A stretch of 8,556 nt of DNA from Candidatus Cloacimonadota bacterium (GCA_023230245.1 JALNXT010000043.1:1-8556); one strand, 5' to 3'. Shown: positions 1 through 5,238, counted from the first letter of the stretch. Notes: generated by a model from the sequence alone, not told the origin. Program-made: numbers and translations.

Positions 1-166
1 GGTGGATAGCCTGGAGAAGGTGAACGAGCGTTTGGAGAAGATCGAAAAGGGCGTGGACAAGGTTCCGAAAAGCCGTCAGATAAGCATCGATGGCGAAAGT
101 GTGAAGATTGAGAAAGGCGGAGACGAAGCTGCTTTCCAAGAATTCAATTTTAGTAGCCTGGACTAA
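1..166 (+). CDS. C-terminal end of a coiled-coil head morphogenesis protein (scaffold or prohead protease), partial
   Basis: Only the last 54 complete codons are visible (first full codon at 2, stop TAA at 164-166); the start lies upstream of the window. The first 20 or so residues are charged, with leucine and valine in heptad-like spacing (SLEKVNERLEKIEKGVDKV), which indicates a coiled coil. A short polar tail follows, ending in FNFSSLD. The gene ends 12 bases before the major capsid start. In many tailed phages the gene just upstream of the capsid encodes the scaffold, or a protease fused to a scaffold, and those proteins commonly end in a coiled coil. The assignment is an inference from position and composition; no catalytic region is visible. 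Confidence 0.55.
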   Translation, partial: VDSLEKVNERLEKIEKGVDKVPKSRQISIDGESVKIEKGGDEAAFQEFNFSSLD

Positions 167-178
167 GAAGGAGGACAA

Positions 179-1111
179 ATGGCTAAGAAAGAAGGAAAAA
201 TGATCGGGTTGCTTTCCGCCGCAACGGTGGAGAAGTTCCTGGACATGGTGATTCAGAATACCCCGATTTTGAAGTATGTAACCTGCCCCAAAGTTGATCT
301 CCCCAGTGGCAGTTACCCCGTGGTGAACATGGCGCAGTATAAGACCCGTGGATTCAGCAATGCGCACAACAGCACCGGTGGACGCAAAACCGTGGCAACC
401 TTGCAGGAGCTGAATGCTGCTGATGTGAGCTACAATTTGAAGGAATTGGTGCTTGCCCTGGTTGTGCAGGACAGCTATGTGGATGACATGGCAACCACCC
501 CGGAGAAGGTGGCAGAGATGTTTGCCAAGGTATTTGCCAAAGACCTGAGCCAAGTGCTGATCAACGGAGATACCGAGCTGGAGCCGGTGGACGCAGAGAA
601 CCTGACCGACCGTGAACTGACCCTGGCAATCCTGGATGGCTTGGTGAAGCAGATGACCGAAGCAGAAAAGACGGTTACCTATGGCGATACCGAAACCACA
701 GTGAGCAAGAAGATCATCAAGCTGATCAGTGGCAGCCCGGACGATTATATAGCCAATCCGGACAGCAAGATATTCATCTCCCCCACGGACATGAACCTGC
801 TTTGGGACGAGGTTACCACGACCAAGCCGATAATCAAAGAGCGTGATGGTGCGCTGTATTTCCGGGGGAAATATGAGCTGGTGGAGATTGCCGGCTTAGC
901 TCAGAATTGCATCCTGTTTGGGGACATGACAGGGCTATTGGCTCCCCTGGGACGCGAAGTGTATCTGGAGACCCAGCGTTACCCTGAAGCCCGTGGATTC
1001 AAGGGTGTGCTGAGCTGCCGTATCGACTGCAACATTCACCCCTACATCAACATGCGAATGTTGGTGGCAGAGCCTGAAGTACCTGAAGCACCAGCAGGTG
1101 GCGGAGAATAA
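179..1111 (+). CDS. Major capsid protein, HK97-fold type
   Basis: This 310-residue protein most likely forms the icosahedral shell. Its length is usual for HK97-fold capsids. Visible family-like features are an N-terminal helix (residues 13-30), a helical stretch ending in an NGD turn (about 112-131, KVFAKDLSQVLINGD), a segment of the form PDSKIFISPTDMNLLW (194-209), and a Gly-Lys-Tyr-Glu strand region (230-240) leading into the GDMTGLLAPLGRE stretch (248-260). These match the order of secondary structure in the capsid P- and A-domains. The C-terminus ends in a Pro/Ala/Glu/Gly-rich tail. The start is supported by AAGGAGG at 168-174. A coiled-coil scaffold-like end lies upstream, and the next gene's GTG directly abuts the stop codon. 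The family call rests on pattern and position, without a database match. Confidence 0.8.
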   Translation: MAKKEGKMIGLLSAATVEKFLDMVIQNTPILKYVTCPKVDLPSGSYPVVNMAQYKTRGFSNAHNSTGGRKTVATLQELNAADVSYNLKELVLALVVQDSYVDDMATTPEKVAEMFAKVFAKDLSQVLINGDTELEPVDAENLTDRELTLAILDGLVKQMTEAEKTVTYGDTETTVSKKIIKLISGSPDDYIANPDSKIFISPTDMNLLWDEVTTTKPIIKERDGALYFRGKYELVEIAGLAQNCILFGDMTGLLAPLGREVYLETQRYPEARGFKGVLSCRIDCNIHPYINMRMLVAEPEVPEAPAGGGE

Positions 1112-1477
1112 GTGACTTACAGCGAAGCACAAGCACATCTGGATGACCAGGCAGCAAGCTTGCTCCCGGATGTGTGTGTGCAGGATAACATGATAGACAA
1201 GCCTGAAAGCCTTCCTTGTGTGGTGATCGAAGTAGATGGTTCCCGTCTTCAGGAAGATGGGGGCGGGAGCTCATTTACGGGAGAGCATGAGTTTAGCATT
1301 TGGGTTTTATATCCTTATGGGACATCATTTAAGGCGAGCCGTGAAAGCATGATAGCGATGGTGGGGACGTTACTGCAGATACCACGTTTCTTTAGCAGTG
1401 AGCGGGTGGAATATGGCAATGATCTGGTGCACGGCACCAGGTGTGTTGTTGCCCGGATAAGCGGGAGGGTGGCATGA
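1112..1477 (+). CDS. Neck or tail-terminator-like protein
   Basis: This protein has 121 residues. GTG at 1112 directly follows the capsid stop TAA (1109-1111), with GGAG at 1103-1106 inside the capsid gene as ribosome site, so the two are probably translationally coupled. After a short helical N-terminus it has a Pro-Cys-Val-Val-Ile-Glu-Val strand (residues 35-41), a glycine-rich loop (50-53), a strand HEFSIWVLYP (59-68), and then a helix with regular small residues (72-90). An alpha/beta layout with a P-hydrophobic strand, an edge strand and a helix is common in tail terminators and in Mu gp37-like proteins, which cap the tail or join it to the head. The role is inferred from layout and from its place after the capsid gene. 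It ends in Gly-Arg-Val-Ala and its stop overlaps a micro-ORF start (ATGA, 1474-1477). Confidence 0.45.
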   Translation: MTYSEAQAHLDDQAASLLPDVCVQDNMIDKPESLPCVVIEVDGSRLQEDGGGSSFTGEHEFSIWVLYPYGTSFKASRESMIAMVGTLLQIPRFFSSERVEYGNDLVHGTRCVVARISGRVA

Positions 1478-1494
1478 TGGAGTTGGGAAAAGAA

Positions 1495-1523
1495 CTGGAT
1501 TCCAGCCTGCGCTGGAATGACGG
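1495..1523 (+). repeat. Palindromic dispersed repeat (ATTCCAGC hairpin)
   Basis: ATTCCAGC (1499-1506) and GCTGGAAT (1511-1518) form a perfect 8-bp stem around the loop CTGC, flanked by CTGG on the left and GACGG on the right. Read on the minus strand, the unit has the form CGTCATTCC...GGAATCCAG. This is the outline of a widespread family of short bacterial interspersed repeats, recalled from general knowledge and not searched. A half copy, GCTGGAATTACGG, follows at 1553-1565 and differs by one base from 1511-1523. Confidence 0.7.
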
Positions 1524-1526
1524 AAC

Positions 1527-1559
1527 AAGCGACAAGATGTCGCTTCCACAAAGCTGGAA
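1527..1559 (+). repeat. Two further hairpins in spacer 1
   Basis: AAGCGACA (1527-1534) pairs perfectly with TGTCGCTT (1538-1545) across a 3-base loop. A weaker 5-bp stem, TTCCA (1544-1548) with TGGAA (1555-1559), follows around a 6-base loop. The two stems overlap at 1544-1545, so they may be alternatives. The last stem ends 4 bases before the GGGAGGG ribosome site of the next gene. Confidence 0.5.
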
Positions 1560-1573
1560 TTACGGGAGGGTGG

Positions 1574-1969
1574 ATGCCTGAACCTGTATCTGTATGGGTG
1601 GCAAAGGTGAAAGCCTTGCAGAGCCTTTCCAAGGATATCCCTGACGCGCGGATAGAGCTGATTGCCGAGGTGTGCGATGCGAATGTGCAGAGCGGGCTGG
1701 GGACGGCAGCTTATGAAGCGTTGGGAGCGGATAAACGCCTGGAATATGCCATTTGCGCCTTTACGATAGCTAAGCTGATAATAAGCAGCAGAGAAATCGG
1801 CGAGGGAGGCAGCATCCACAGTGCAACGGGATGGGGTGAAGGCGAAGTGCAACCAAGCGAAGTAAGCGAAATGGTGAAGCTATCCAGGCATTGGGAAGCG
1901 CAGGGAAACTTGACGATGAATCAGCTAAAAGCAGAGATACCTGTGGATATAGGCTGGGTGGATATATGA
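1574..1969 (+). CDS. Putative head-tail connector (adaptor) protein
   Basis: This protein has 131 residues from ATG at 1574. That start is preferred because GGGAGGG lies at 1564-1570 and the protein then begins MPEPVSVWV. An in-frame ATG at 1517 lies inside the right arm of a palindromic repeat and lacks a ribosome site. The protein appears mainly helical: helix 1 around residues 7-17, helix 2 around 23-35, and a long helix around 47-70 (DKRLEYAICAFTIAKLIISS). A Gly/Ser/Trp-rich stretch (73-87) and a final helix follow. Small helical proteins of this size between capsid and tail genes are typically head completion or adaptor proteins, of the gp6 or Mu gp36 (DUF1320) kind. This is an inference; no diagnostic motif is visible. 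Its stop overlaps the next micro-ORF (ATGA, 1966-1969). Confidence 0.45.
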   Translation: MPEPVSVWVAKVKALQSLSKDIPDARIELIAEVCDANVQSGLGTAAYEALGADKRLEYAICAFTIAKLIISSREIGEGGSIHSATGWGEGEVQPSEVSEMVKLSRHWEAQGNLTMNQLKAEIPVDIGWVDI

Positions 1970-2064
1970 GTGCTGGTGTTCTGGGGTGCTGGCGTGCTGC
2001 CGACGAGGACGTCGGCAAGCCTTGCCTGCGAGGACACAGGCATTCCGAGGTGCAGTCGAGATGA
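1966..2064 (+). other. Bridging micro-ORF 2a (32 codons)
   Basis: ATG at 1966 overlaps the upstream stop as ATGA. The frame runs through the 8-bp repeats and the first two hairpins and ends TGA at 2062-2064, where it overlaps the next micro-ORF, again as ATGA. No ribosome site of its own is obvious, so translation would have to be by reinitiation. The composition is dictated by the repeats. Confidence 0.25.
1969..2000 (+). repeat. 8-bp tandem repeat, GTGCTGG type, spacer 2
   Basis: Four consecutive octamers, AGTGCTGG, TGTTCTGG, GGTGCTGG and CGTGCTGC, begin at the last base of the upstream stop codon. The core is nGTGCTGG. The same octamer pattern occurs in the spacer at 5106-5145. Confidence 0.7.
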
Positions 2065-2092
2065 TTGTACCAGTGGCACACGAGGCGTGTGC
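1998..2092 (+). repeat. Three hairpins with GAGGAC or GAGGC loops, spacer 2
   Basis: TGCCGAC (1998-2004) pairs with GTCGGCA (2011-2017) around GAGGAC. TGCCTG (2023-2028) pairs with CAGGCA (2037-2042) around an 8-base loop containing GAGGAC. GCACAC (2076-2081) pairs with GTGTGC (2087-2092) around GAGGC. The stems are unrelated in sequence but the loops are nearly the same. The last hairpin ends 6 bases before AAGGAGG at 2099-2105, the ribosome site of the gene at 2111. Confidence 0.65.
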
Positions 2093-2114
2093 GATTACAA
2101 GGAGGAGACCATGA
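2061..2114 (+). other. Bridging micro-ORF 2b (17 codons)
   Basis: ATG at 2061 overlaps the stop of micro-ORF 2a (ATGA, 2061-2064). The stop TGA at 2112-2114 overlaps the start of the gene at 2111 (ATGA, 2111-2114). It reads through the third hairpin and the ribosome site. It completes an uninterrupted chain of ATGA overlaps from the connector gene to the membrane protein gene. Confidence 0.25.
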
Positions 2115-2548
2115 AACATATCAGTTTAATTAGATTGCTGCTGACCTTTACGATGCTAATGGGCGTTTGCCTGGCAAGTGCAGCGACAAGTGGCGAGGTG
2201 GATAGCATAGGGGCATTGAGCACTTATGCCATTCCCTTTTTGGCAGCTTTGATCTGCTTTTTTATTGGCAGGTATCTGAAGATAAACGTGGAAGTGCAGA
2301 AGATCATCCCCGTGCTAACGGCAATAGTGAGTGCGTGTTTCAACACTGAGAAAGAAACTCAGGCAGCCATTAAGCCGGAGGGGATTGCGAACTATGACGA
2401 GTATAGGGCGGTTATAGCGGCAACCAAGGTGGAAACTGCTTTGAACGCAAGCGGGCAGGGCACTTTGAAGAAGGTGTTCGGAACTGCGATAGATGCGGTG
2501 AAGTTTGTATTTCCTCTGATCAAACCGGTTGTGAAGCTGCTGAAGTAA
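2111..2548 (+). CDS. Small exported or membrane protein with signal peptide, holin-like at best
   Basis: The protein has 145 residues from ATG at 2111, supported by AAGGAGG at 2099-2105. A longer frame opens upstream at GTG 1970 but runs through repeat DNA and is unlikely to be translated. Residues 1-25 look like a signal peptide: a Lys/His/Arg start, a hydrophobic core LLLTFTMLMGVCL, and a possible Ala-Ser-Ala cleavage site at 22-24. A second hydrophobic segment spans about 37-56 (YAIPFLAALICFFIG). A polar middle (78-118) is followed by a basic amphipathic end (120-145, with KFVFPLIKPVVKLLK). Two membrane segments and a cationic tail are compatible with a holin or other membrane-active phage protein, but no lysis enzyme is adjacent and I do not recognise the family. 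The next gene encodes another membrane protein, so the pair probably acts together. Confidence 0.65.
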   Translation: MKHISLIRLLLTFTMLMGVCLASAATSGEVDSIGALSTYAIPFLAALICFFIGRYLKINVEVQKIIPVLTAIVSACFNTEKETQAAIKPEGIANYDEYRAVIAATKVETALNASGQGTLKKVFGTAIDAVKFVFPLIKPVVKLLK

Positions 2549-2560
2549 GGGGAAGCGCAG

Positions 2561-2809
2561 ATGATGAACATTCCCTGGGCATTGGTGCTATTTGTATTGG
2601 GATTATTGGTGAGTTTGGTAGCCTATATTTGGAATGTCCTTGACAATAAGATAAACAAGCTGGAACAGAAAGTGGATTGTGTGGGCTCCGGCTGGGCAAC
2701 CTTGGAACAAACTAAAGAAATAATCACAGCGCAGTTTAACGAATTTAGGCTGGAGCTGTATCGAAGCGGCGTCTTGAAGGCGCAAGTACCCAGAAAAAAG
2801 ACAGAATAA
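2561..2809 (+). CDS. Small membrane-anchored coiled-coil protein
   Basis: The protein has 82 residues. ATG at 2561 is followed by a second ATG at 2564; AAGGGGA at 2547-2553 overlaps the upstream stop codon and could serve either. Residues 5-24 are strongly hydrophobic (PWALVLFVLGLLVSLVAYIW), giving one N-terminal membrane span. Residues 26-66 are charged with a heptad-like pattern (LDNKINKLEQKV onward), suggesting a coiled coil, and the end is basic (PRKK). Proteins of this shape in phages include holin partners, XhlA-like proteins and inner-membrane spanin subunits, but its orientation and lack of any motif prevent a choice. It follows the gene at 2111 after 12 bases and precedes the tube-like gene after 10 bases, so it sits inside the structural operon and outside any visible lysis cassette. 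Confidence 0.65.
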   Translation: MMNIPWALVLFVLGLLVSLVAYIWNVLDNKINKLEQKVDCVGSGWATLEQTKEIITAQFNEFRLELYRSGVLKAQVPRKKTE

Positions 2810-2819
2810 GGAGAGAAAG

Positions 2820-3272
2820 ATGGCAGTACGTTTTTATGATAAGATATATGTGCGAGCTGCGGGAACGCAATTCACTACTATCGCCAAAGCAGCACTTGCG
2901 AGTGATTTTGCGTTGGTGCCTGCCGGCTGTAAGGTAACGCAGGAATTGAACCTGAAAACAGAGCCGGATGTAACCACCGCCATGGGCGACGGCACCGATA
3001 ACATTGGGAGTGAGGCAGCAAGCGCAGAGCTTCAGCTGATTAATTTTAGCGGGGCAAACCTGAGCAGCATTCGCAGTGAATTTGTGAACAAGGCGGTGGA
3101 CTTGGTGGTTTATGACAGCCGAAGCGACACTGTGGGCTGGGCACTCTTTGGAGTTCAGCTATACCCTACACCCGATGTATCTGGGGGGAAGGAGCCGATG
3201 ATAAAGCTAAGCGGTAAGAAGCGGTATGCCAGCGACATGAGTCCGGCGCTAACCATGGTGACGCTAAGCTAA
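2820..3272 (+). CDS. Tail-tube-like structural protein, paralogue 1
   Basis: The protein has 150 residues. The start is supported by AAGGAG at 2808-2813, which overlaps the upstream stop, 6 bases from ATG. It has no signal peptide or membrane segment and alternates short strands with Gly/Asp/Ser turns. The most informative stretch is residues 41-74, with LNLKTEPD, GDGTD and GSEAASAELQL. A strand containing KTE-D, an acidic glycine turn and then G-S-E before an amphipathic strand is the kind of pattern seen in phage tail-tube and related beta-barrel proteins. The protein at 3423 carries the same signature. A strong terminator lies just after the stop, as is common after abundantly made structural proteins. 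Tube subunit is the best inference; a decoration or head-completion protein remains possible. Confidence 0.5.
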   Translation: MAVRFYDKIYVRAAGTQFTTIAKAALASDFALVPAGCKVTQELNLKTEPDVTTAMGDGTDNIGSEAASAELQLINFSGANLSSIRSEFVNKAVDLVVYDSRSDTVGWALFGVQLYPTPDVSGGKEPMIKLSGKKRYASDMSPALTMVTLS

Positions 3273-3287
3273 AAGGCAGCGTTTGGG

Positions 3288-3316
3288 AAAGGCGCACAGA
3301 GAGTGCGCCTTTTTTT
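3288..3316 (+). terminator. Strong intrinsic terminator
   Basis: AAAGGCGCAC (3288-3297) pairs perfectly with GTGCGCCTTT (3303-3312) around the loop AGAGA, and a run of seven T follows at 3310-3316. It lies 15 bases after the stop of the gene at 2820. The opposite strand lacks a long T run, so it acts mainly on + strand transcripts. Because the downstream genes have no obvious promoter, it probably attenuates transcription and does not fully end it. Confidence 0.9.
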
Positions 3317-3336
3317 GATAAGAAGGAGTACAATAA

Positions 3337-3423
3337 GTGATCACGGCACTCGGGGCAATTACAGGGGGGGCGGAACGGCGTCCGCCTATACGGAAGAAAC
3401 GACAAAACAATAAGGAGAGATAA
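3337..3423 (+). other. Micro-ORF 3 (28 codons) with its own ribosome site
   Basis: GTG at 3337 has AAGGAG at 3323-3328, 8 bases upstream, just beyond the terminator. The frame reads through the hairpin at 3369-3386 and ends TAA at 3421-3423. It overlaps the next start by one base (TAATG). The end of the peptide is very basic (RRPPIRKKRQNNKER), but that largely follows from the hairpin and ribosome-site sequence. It could be a leader peptide coupling translation into the gene at 3423. Confidence 0.3.
3369..3386 (+). repeat. ACGGCG-loop hairpin, unit A
   Basis: GGCGGA (3369-3374), loop ACGGCG (3375-3380), TCCGCC (3381-3386): a perfect 6-bp stem followed by TATACGG. It belongs to the same family as the units at 5156-5203 and 6535-6581. 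It lies 25 bases upstream of the ribosome site at 3412-3417. Confidence 0.75.
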
Positions 3424-4070
3424 TGGCAGCAAAATATTATCATATATTGGCGTTCCTATCCCGGGACGAGGGTATGAGTAACCAGGCTCTTTATATGGGA
3501 AAGACCAGCGACCTGAGTTTTAAGACGGAAGCGGATAAAACTATTGATTGTGATGATGGCAGCACGGAGACGGGCAGCGAGAAGCTGACACTGCAATTTA
3601 GCATACTGGGTAAACTGATTAACAACTGGGATATCGCCATGCTCTGGCTGGTGCCAATTCGCAGCACGAGCGATTACATGTACAGCAAAGGTGAGATACT
3701 TAAAATATACTTAGGTGGTGGCGATTACCGTATAGAAAACAAGAGCGGAGAGTTCGAAAAAGTGCTATTCCATGCAGAGCTGCGATATCCCGCAGATAGC
3801 CCACAATACAGCTATGACGCAAATTATTTTGACAACAACTGTATTTTATTAGGCAGAGTGAACGCACCTGAATATAACGATATTCTTGAATTAAAAAGTG
3901 ATAATACTCTTATTGTAAGTGCGGATATGAAGGAAGACATTATAGAAGGTTCTTATGCTTTTGCATTTGTACCTGACGGGATACCACTCGCTATATGGGC
4001 AAACGGCACTAACCTGCTCCTTTTAGATGAGGACGAGAGCATTGGTGTTGTACAAAGGGATGTAGGATAG
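3423..4070 (+). CDS. Tail-tube-like structural protein, paralogue 2 with C-terminal extension
   Basis: The protein has 215 residues. ATG at 3423 is preceded by AAGGAG at 3412-3417 and overlaps the stop of a micro-ORF. Residues 29-60 read SDLSFKTEAD, then an acidic glycine turn, then TGSEKLTLQFS. This lines up with residues 41-74 of the protein at 2820 (shared L-KTE-D, DG, GSE, L), so the two are probably diverged paralogues of a tube-like fold. From about residue 144 onward there is an extra beta-rich segment not present in paralogue 1. Its coding DNA (about 3830-4070) is visibly more AT-rich than the rest, with codons such as CTT, TTA and GAA. It may be a second tube protein, a tube initiator or a distal tail/baseplate subunit. 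The role is inferred from the shared signature and from its place before the portal. Confidence 0.45.
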   Translation: MAAKYYHILAFLSRDEGMSNQALYMGKTSDLSFKTEADKTIDCDDGSTETGSEKLTLQFSILGKLINNWDIAMLWLVPIRSTSDYMYSKGEILKIYLGGGDYRIENKSGEFEKVLFHAELRYPADSPQYSYDANYFDNNCILLGRVNAPEYNDILELKSDNTLIVSADMKEDIIEGSYAFAFVPDGIPLAIWANGTNLLLLDEDESIGVVQRDVG

Positions 4071-4079
4071 ATAAAGCGG

Positions 4080-5087
4080 ATGAGATTTTGGGTTGTAAAG
4101 AGCAGCAAACAAGGGAGCAGCAAAAAACAGGACAGCAGCAGACCGTATGATGTGCAGGAGTTGATAGATTGCTATTACCTCAACTCTTACCATCAGAGGT
4201 GTATAAACCTAAAGACAATCTGCATATTGGGGGAAGGGATAGAGAACCCTGAGGTGGTAACCAAGCTGCGGGAAAGCGTGCGAGAGGACAGCGTGTTTAG
4301 CTTGCTGCATAAGACGATCCTTGATTTGCGTATCTTTGGTGATGCTTTTTGGGAGATAGTGAAAACCGGAAGCGGGGTGGAGGTTTACTACATGCCATGC
4401 TGGACAATGAGTGCGGGGAAGGATGGAGGCTGGGTGCAGGAATCCGGTAGTAACAAGGCGGATTTTAGCGCAGATCAGGTGTGGCATTTCAGGGAGCCGA
4501 GCATGCTATCTTCCGTGTGGGGTTGCCCGGATTATCTGCCGTTGATAGAAGATGAAGCCATAACGCTGCTTTCCACGATTAAGACCTATAACAAGAACTT
4601 TTTTGCCAATAACGCAATCCCAGATGCCATATTGTTCATAAAGGGCGGGGATTTGGGTCCCAACACTGAGGCGGGTTTGCGCAAGTTCTTCCGGGATAAA
4701 TTTAAGGGAGTGGAGAATGCGGCGAAATTCTGCGTGGCACCGGTGCCGGAGGGCGTGGAGGTACAATTGGAGAGGCTTCAGGATACCAAAGAGGGTAAAT
4801 TTTTGGAGCTGCAGGACAAAACCATGATGGAGATAATAAGCTGTCATGGAGTACCTCCACGGCTTGCGGGCATCATGATCCCCGGTTCTTTGGGAGGCGG
4901 CGGAGAAGCTGCGGGCGAGCTGAAGATATTCCTTACCACGCAGATTAAGCCACTGCAGAATGTGTTTGGCGGGCAGCTTGACCTGTTCTTTAAGGAAGTG
5001 CTGGGGATGAGCACGGACATAAGTTTTAAGGCTTTTGATGTGGTTCCGAGCGATGCCGAGACGGCTTTGAATATGTTGCGGGGGTGA
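4080..5087 (+). CDS. Phage portal protein
   Basis: The portal is the dodecameric ring at one capsid vertex through which DNA is packaged and ejected. This 335-residue copy resembles the P2 gpQ/PBSX portal group. Visible support: YYLNSYHQRCINLKT (32-46) as the N-terminal helix, a Phe-Gly-Asp-Ala-Phe strand region (86-90), VWHFREPSML (134-143) before Gly-Cys-Pro-Asp-Tyr-Leu (148-153), a long helix ending YNKNFFANNAIPDAILFIKG (170-189), and HGVPPRLAGI (256-265), a typical portal motif late in the protein. The length is at the short end for portals. The ribosome site is weak: AGGA at 4064-4067 is 12 bases from ATG and overlaps the end of the previous gene, so coupling to it is likely. Its stop overlaps the next micro-ORF start (TGATG). 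Confidence 0.85.
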   Translation: MRFWVVKSSKQGSSKKQDSSRPYDVQELIDCYYLNSYHQRCINLKTICILGEGIENPEVVTKLRESVREDSVFSLLHKTILDLRIFGDAFWEIVKTGSGVEVYYMPCWTMSAGKDGGWVQESGSNKADFSADQVWHFREPSMLSSVWGCPDYLPLIEDEAITLLSTIKTYNKNFFANNAIPDAILFIKGGDLGPNTEAGLRKFFRDKFKGVENAAKFCVAPVPEGVEVQLERLQDTKEGKFLELQDKTMMEIISCHGVPPRLAGIMIPGSLGGGGEAAGELKIFLTTQIKPLQNVFGGQLDLFFKEVLGMSTDISFKAFDVVPSDAETALNMLRG

Positions 5088-5105
5088 TGGGGGTGAAGGT
5101 ATTAG

Positions 5106-5145
5106 GGTGCTGGAGTGCTGGCGTGCGGGGGTGCTGCGGTGACGG
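5106..5145 (+). repeat. 8-bp tandem repeat, GTGCTGG type, spacer 4
   Basis: Five consecutive octamers: GGTGCTGG, AGTGCTGG, CGTGCGGG, GGTGCTGC and GGTGACGG. The first two match the core seen at 1969-2000. The start of spacer 5 has a shorter relative, GGTGGTGA then GGTGATGA. Confidence 0.7.
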
Positions 5146-5155
5146 AAGCGTTTTC

Positions 5156-5203
5156 GCAGGGACTGCGTCCTGCACTACCAGAGAAGGCGGTACGGCGACC
5201 GCC
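5156..5203 (+). repeat. ACGGCG-loop hairpins, units B and C
   Basis: Unit B is GCAGGG (5156-5161), loop ACTGCG, TCCTGC (5168-5173), with one G-T wobble at the loop end. Unit C is GGCGGT (5186-5191), loop ACGGCG, ACCGCC (5198-5203). Twelve bases separate them. The same pair, in the same order and nearly the same spacing, occurs at 6535-6581. Confidence 0.8.
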
Positions 5204-5238
5204 TGTACGGGTAATGTGACCGCTAAGTTCGAGGTAGT

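Larger units (their letters stand above)
1462..1573 (+). repeat. 11-bp direct repeat flanking a hairpin insert
   Basis: CGGGAGGGTGG occurs at 1462-1472 and again at 1563-1573, exactly 101 bases apart. Each copy contains the GGGAGG ribosome-site core and stands just before an ATG (1474 and 1574). In the first copy the gene at 1112 reads Gly-Arg-Val-Ala-stop. In the second the micro-ORF reads Gly-Arg-Val-Asp-Ala-stop. The sequence between them carries the palindromic repeat. This is the footprint expected if a small element inserted at the stop/start junction and duplicated the ribosome site, although slippage could produce the same result. Confidence 0.6.
1474..1581 (+). other. Bridging micro-ORF 1 (35 codons) across a repeat spacer
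   Basis: This open frame starts ATGATG at 1474. The first ATG overlaps the upstream stop as ATGA, and the frame ends with TGA at 1579-1581, 8 bases inside the downstream gene that starts at 1574. GGGAGG at 1463-1468 serves as a possible ribosome site. Most of the reading frame is made of palindromic repeat sequence, so a conserved protein function is unlikely. It more plausibly keeps ribosomes moving between the two genes. Confidence 0.3.

Noticed and set aside
1517..1573. Upstream start at 1517 for the connector gene
   Set aside because: That ATG lies inside the arm of a palindromic repeat and lacks a ribosome site. ATG 1574 has GGGAGGG a few bases upstream.
1315..1852. Minus-strand reading frames over the connector genes
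   Set aside because: They are shadows of + strand genes. The VIPAQAGIQ-like peptide is the usual by-product of the palindromic repeat and not a protein motif.
1998..2042. Hairpins as intrinsic terminators
   Set aside because: None of the spacer hairpins except 3288-3316 is followed by a T run; the T run at 6528-6534 precedes its hairpin.
1499..2092. CRISPR array
   Set aside because: The repeats are short, unequal in spacing and different in stem sequence, with no constant direct repeat and no spacers of uniform length.
1970..2110. 47-codon N-terminal extension of the signal-peptide protein from GTG 1970
   Set aside because: It is translated repeat sequence, would bury the signal peptide, and lacks a ribosome site, while AAGGAGG stands before ATG 2111.
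1112..2548. TGA reassigned as a sense codon
   Set aside because: All genes are full length with TGG for tryptophan and no internal TGA. TGA ends the portal and terminase genes cleanly, and TGA read-through after the portal meets TAG within a few codons.
3423..4070. Tail sheath or contractile-tail gene
   Set aside because: No gene in the window has the length or layout of a sheath protein, so the tail type cannot be assigned.
1969..5145. GTGCTGG octamers as Chi recombination sites
   Set aside because: They resemble but do not contain the E. coli Chi octamer GCTGGTGG, and the host and its Chi sequence are unknown.
5088..5238. tRNA or other structured RNA gene in the portal-terminase spacer
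   Set aside because: The stems are isolated short hairpins; no cloverleaf, anticodon arm or known RNA layout can be folded by eye.
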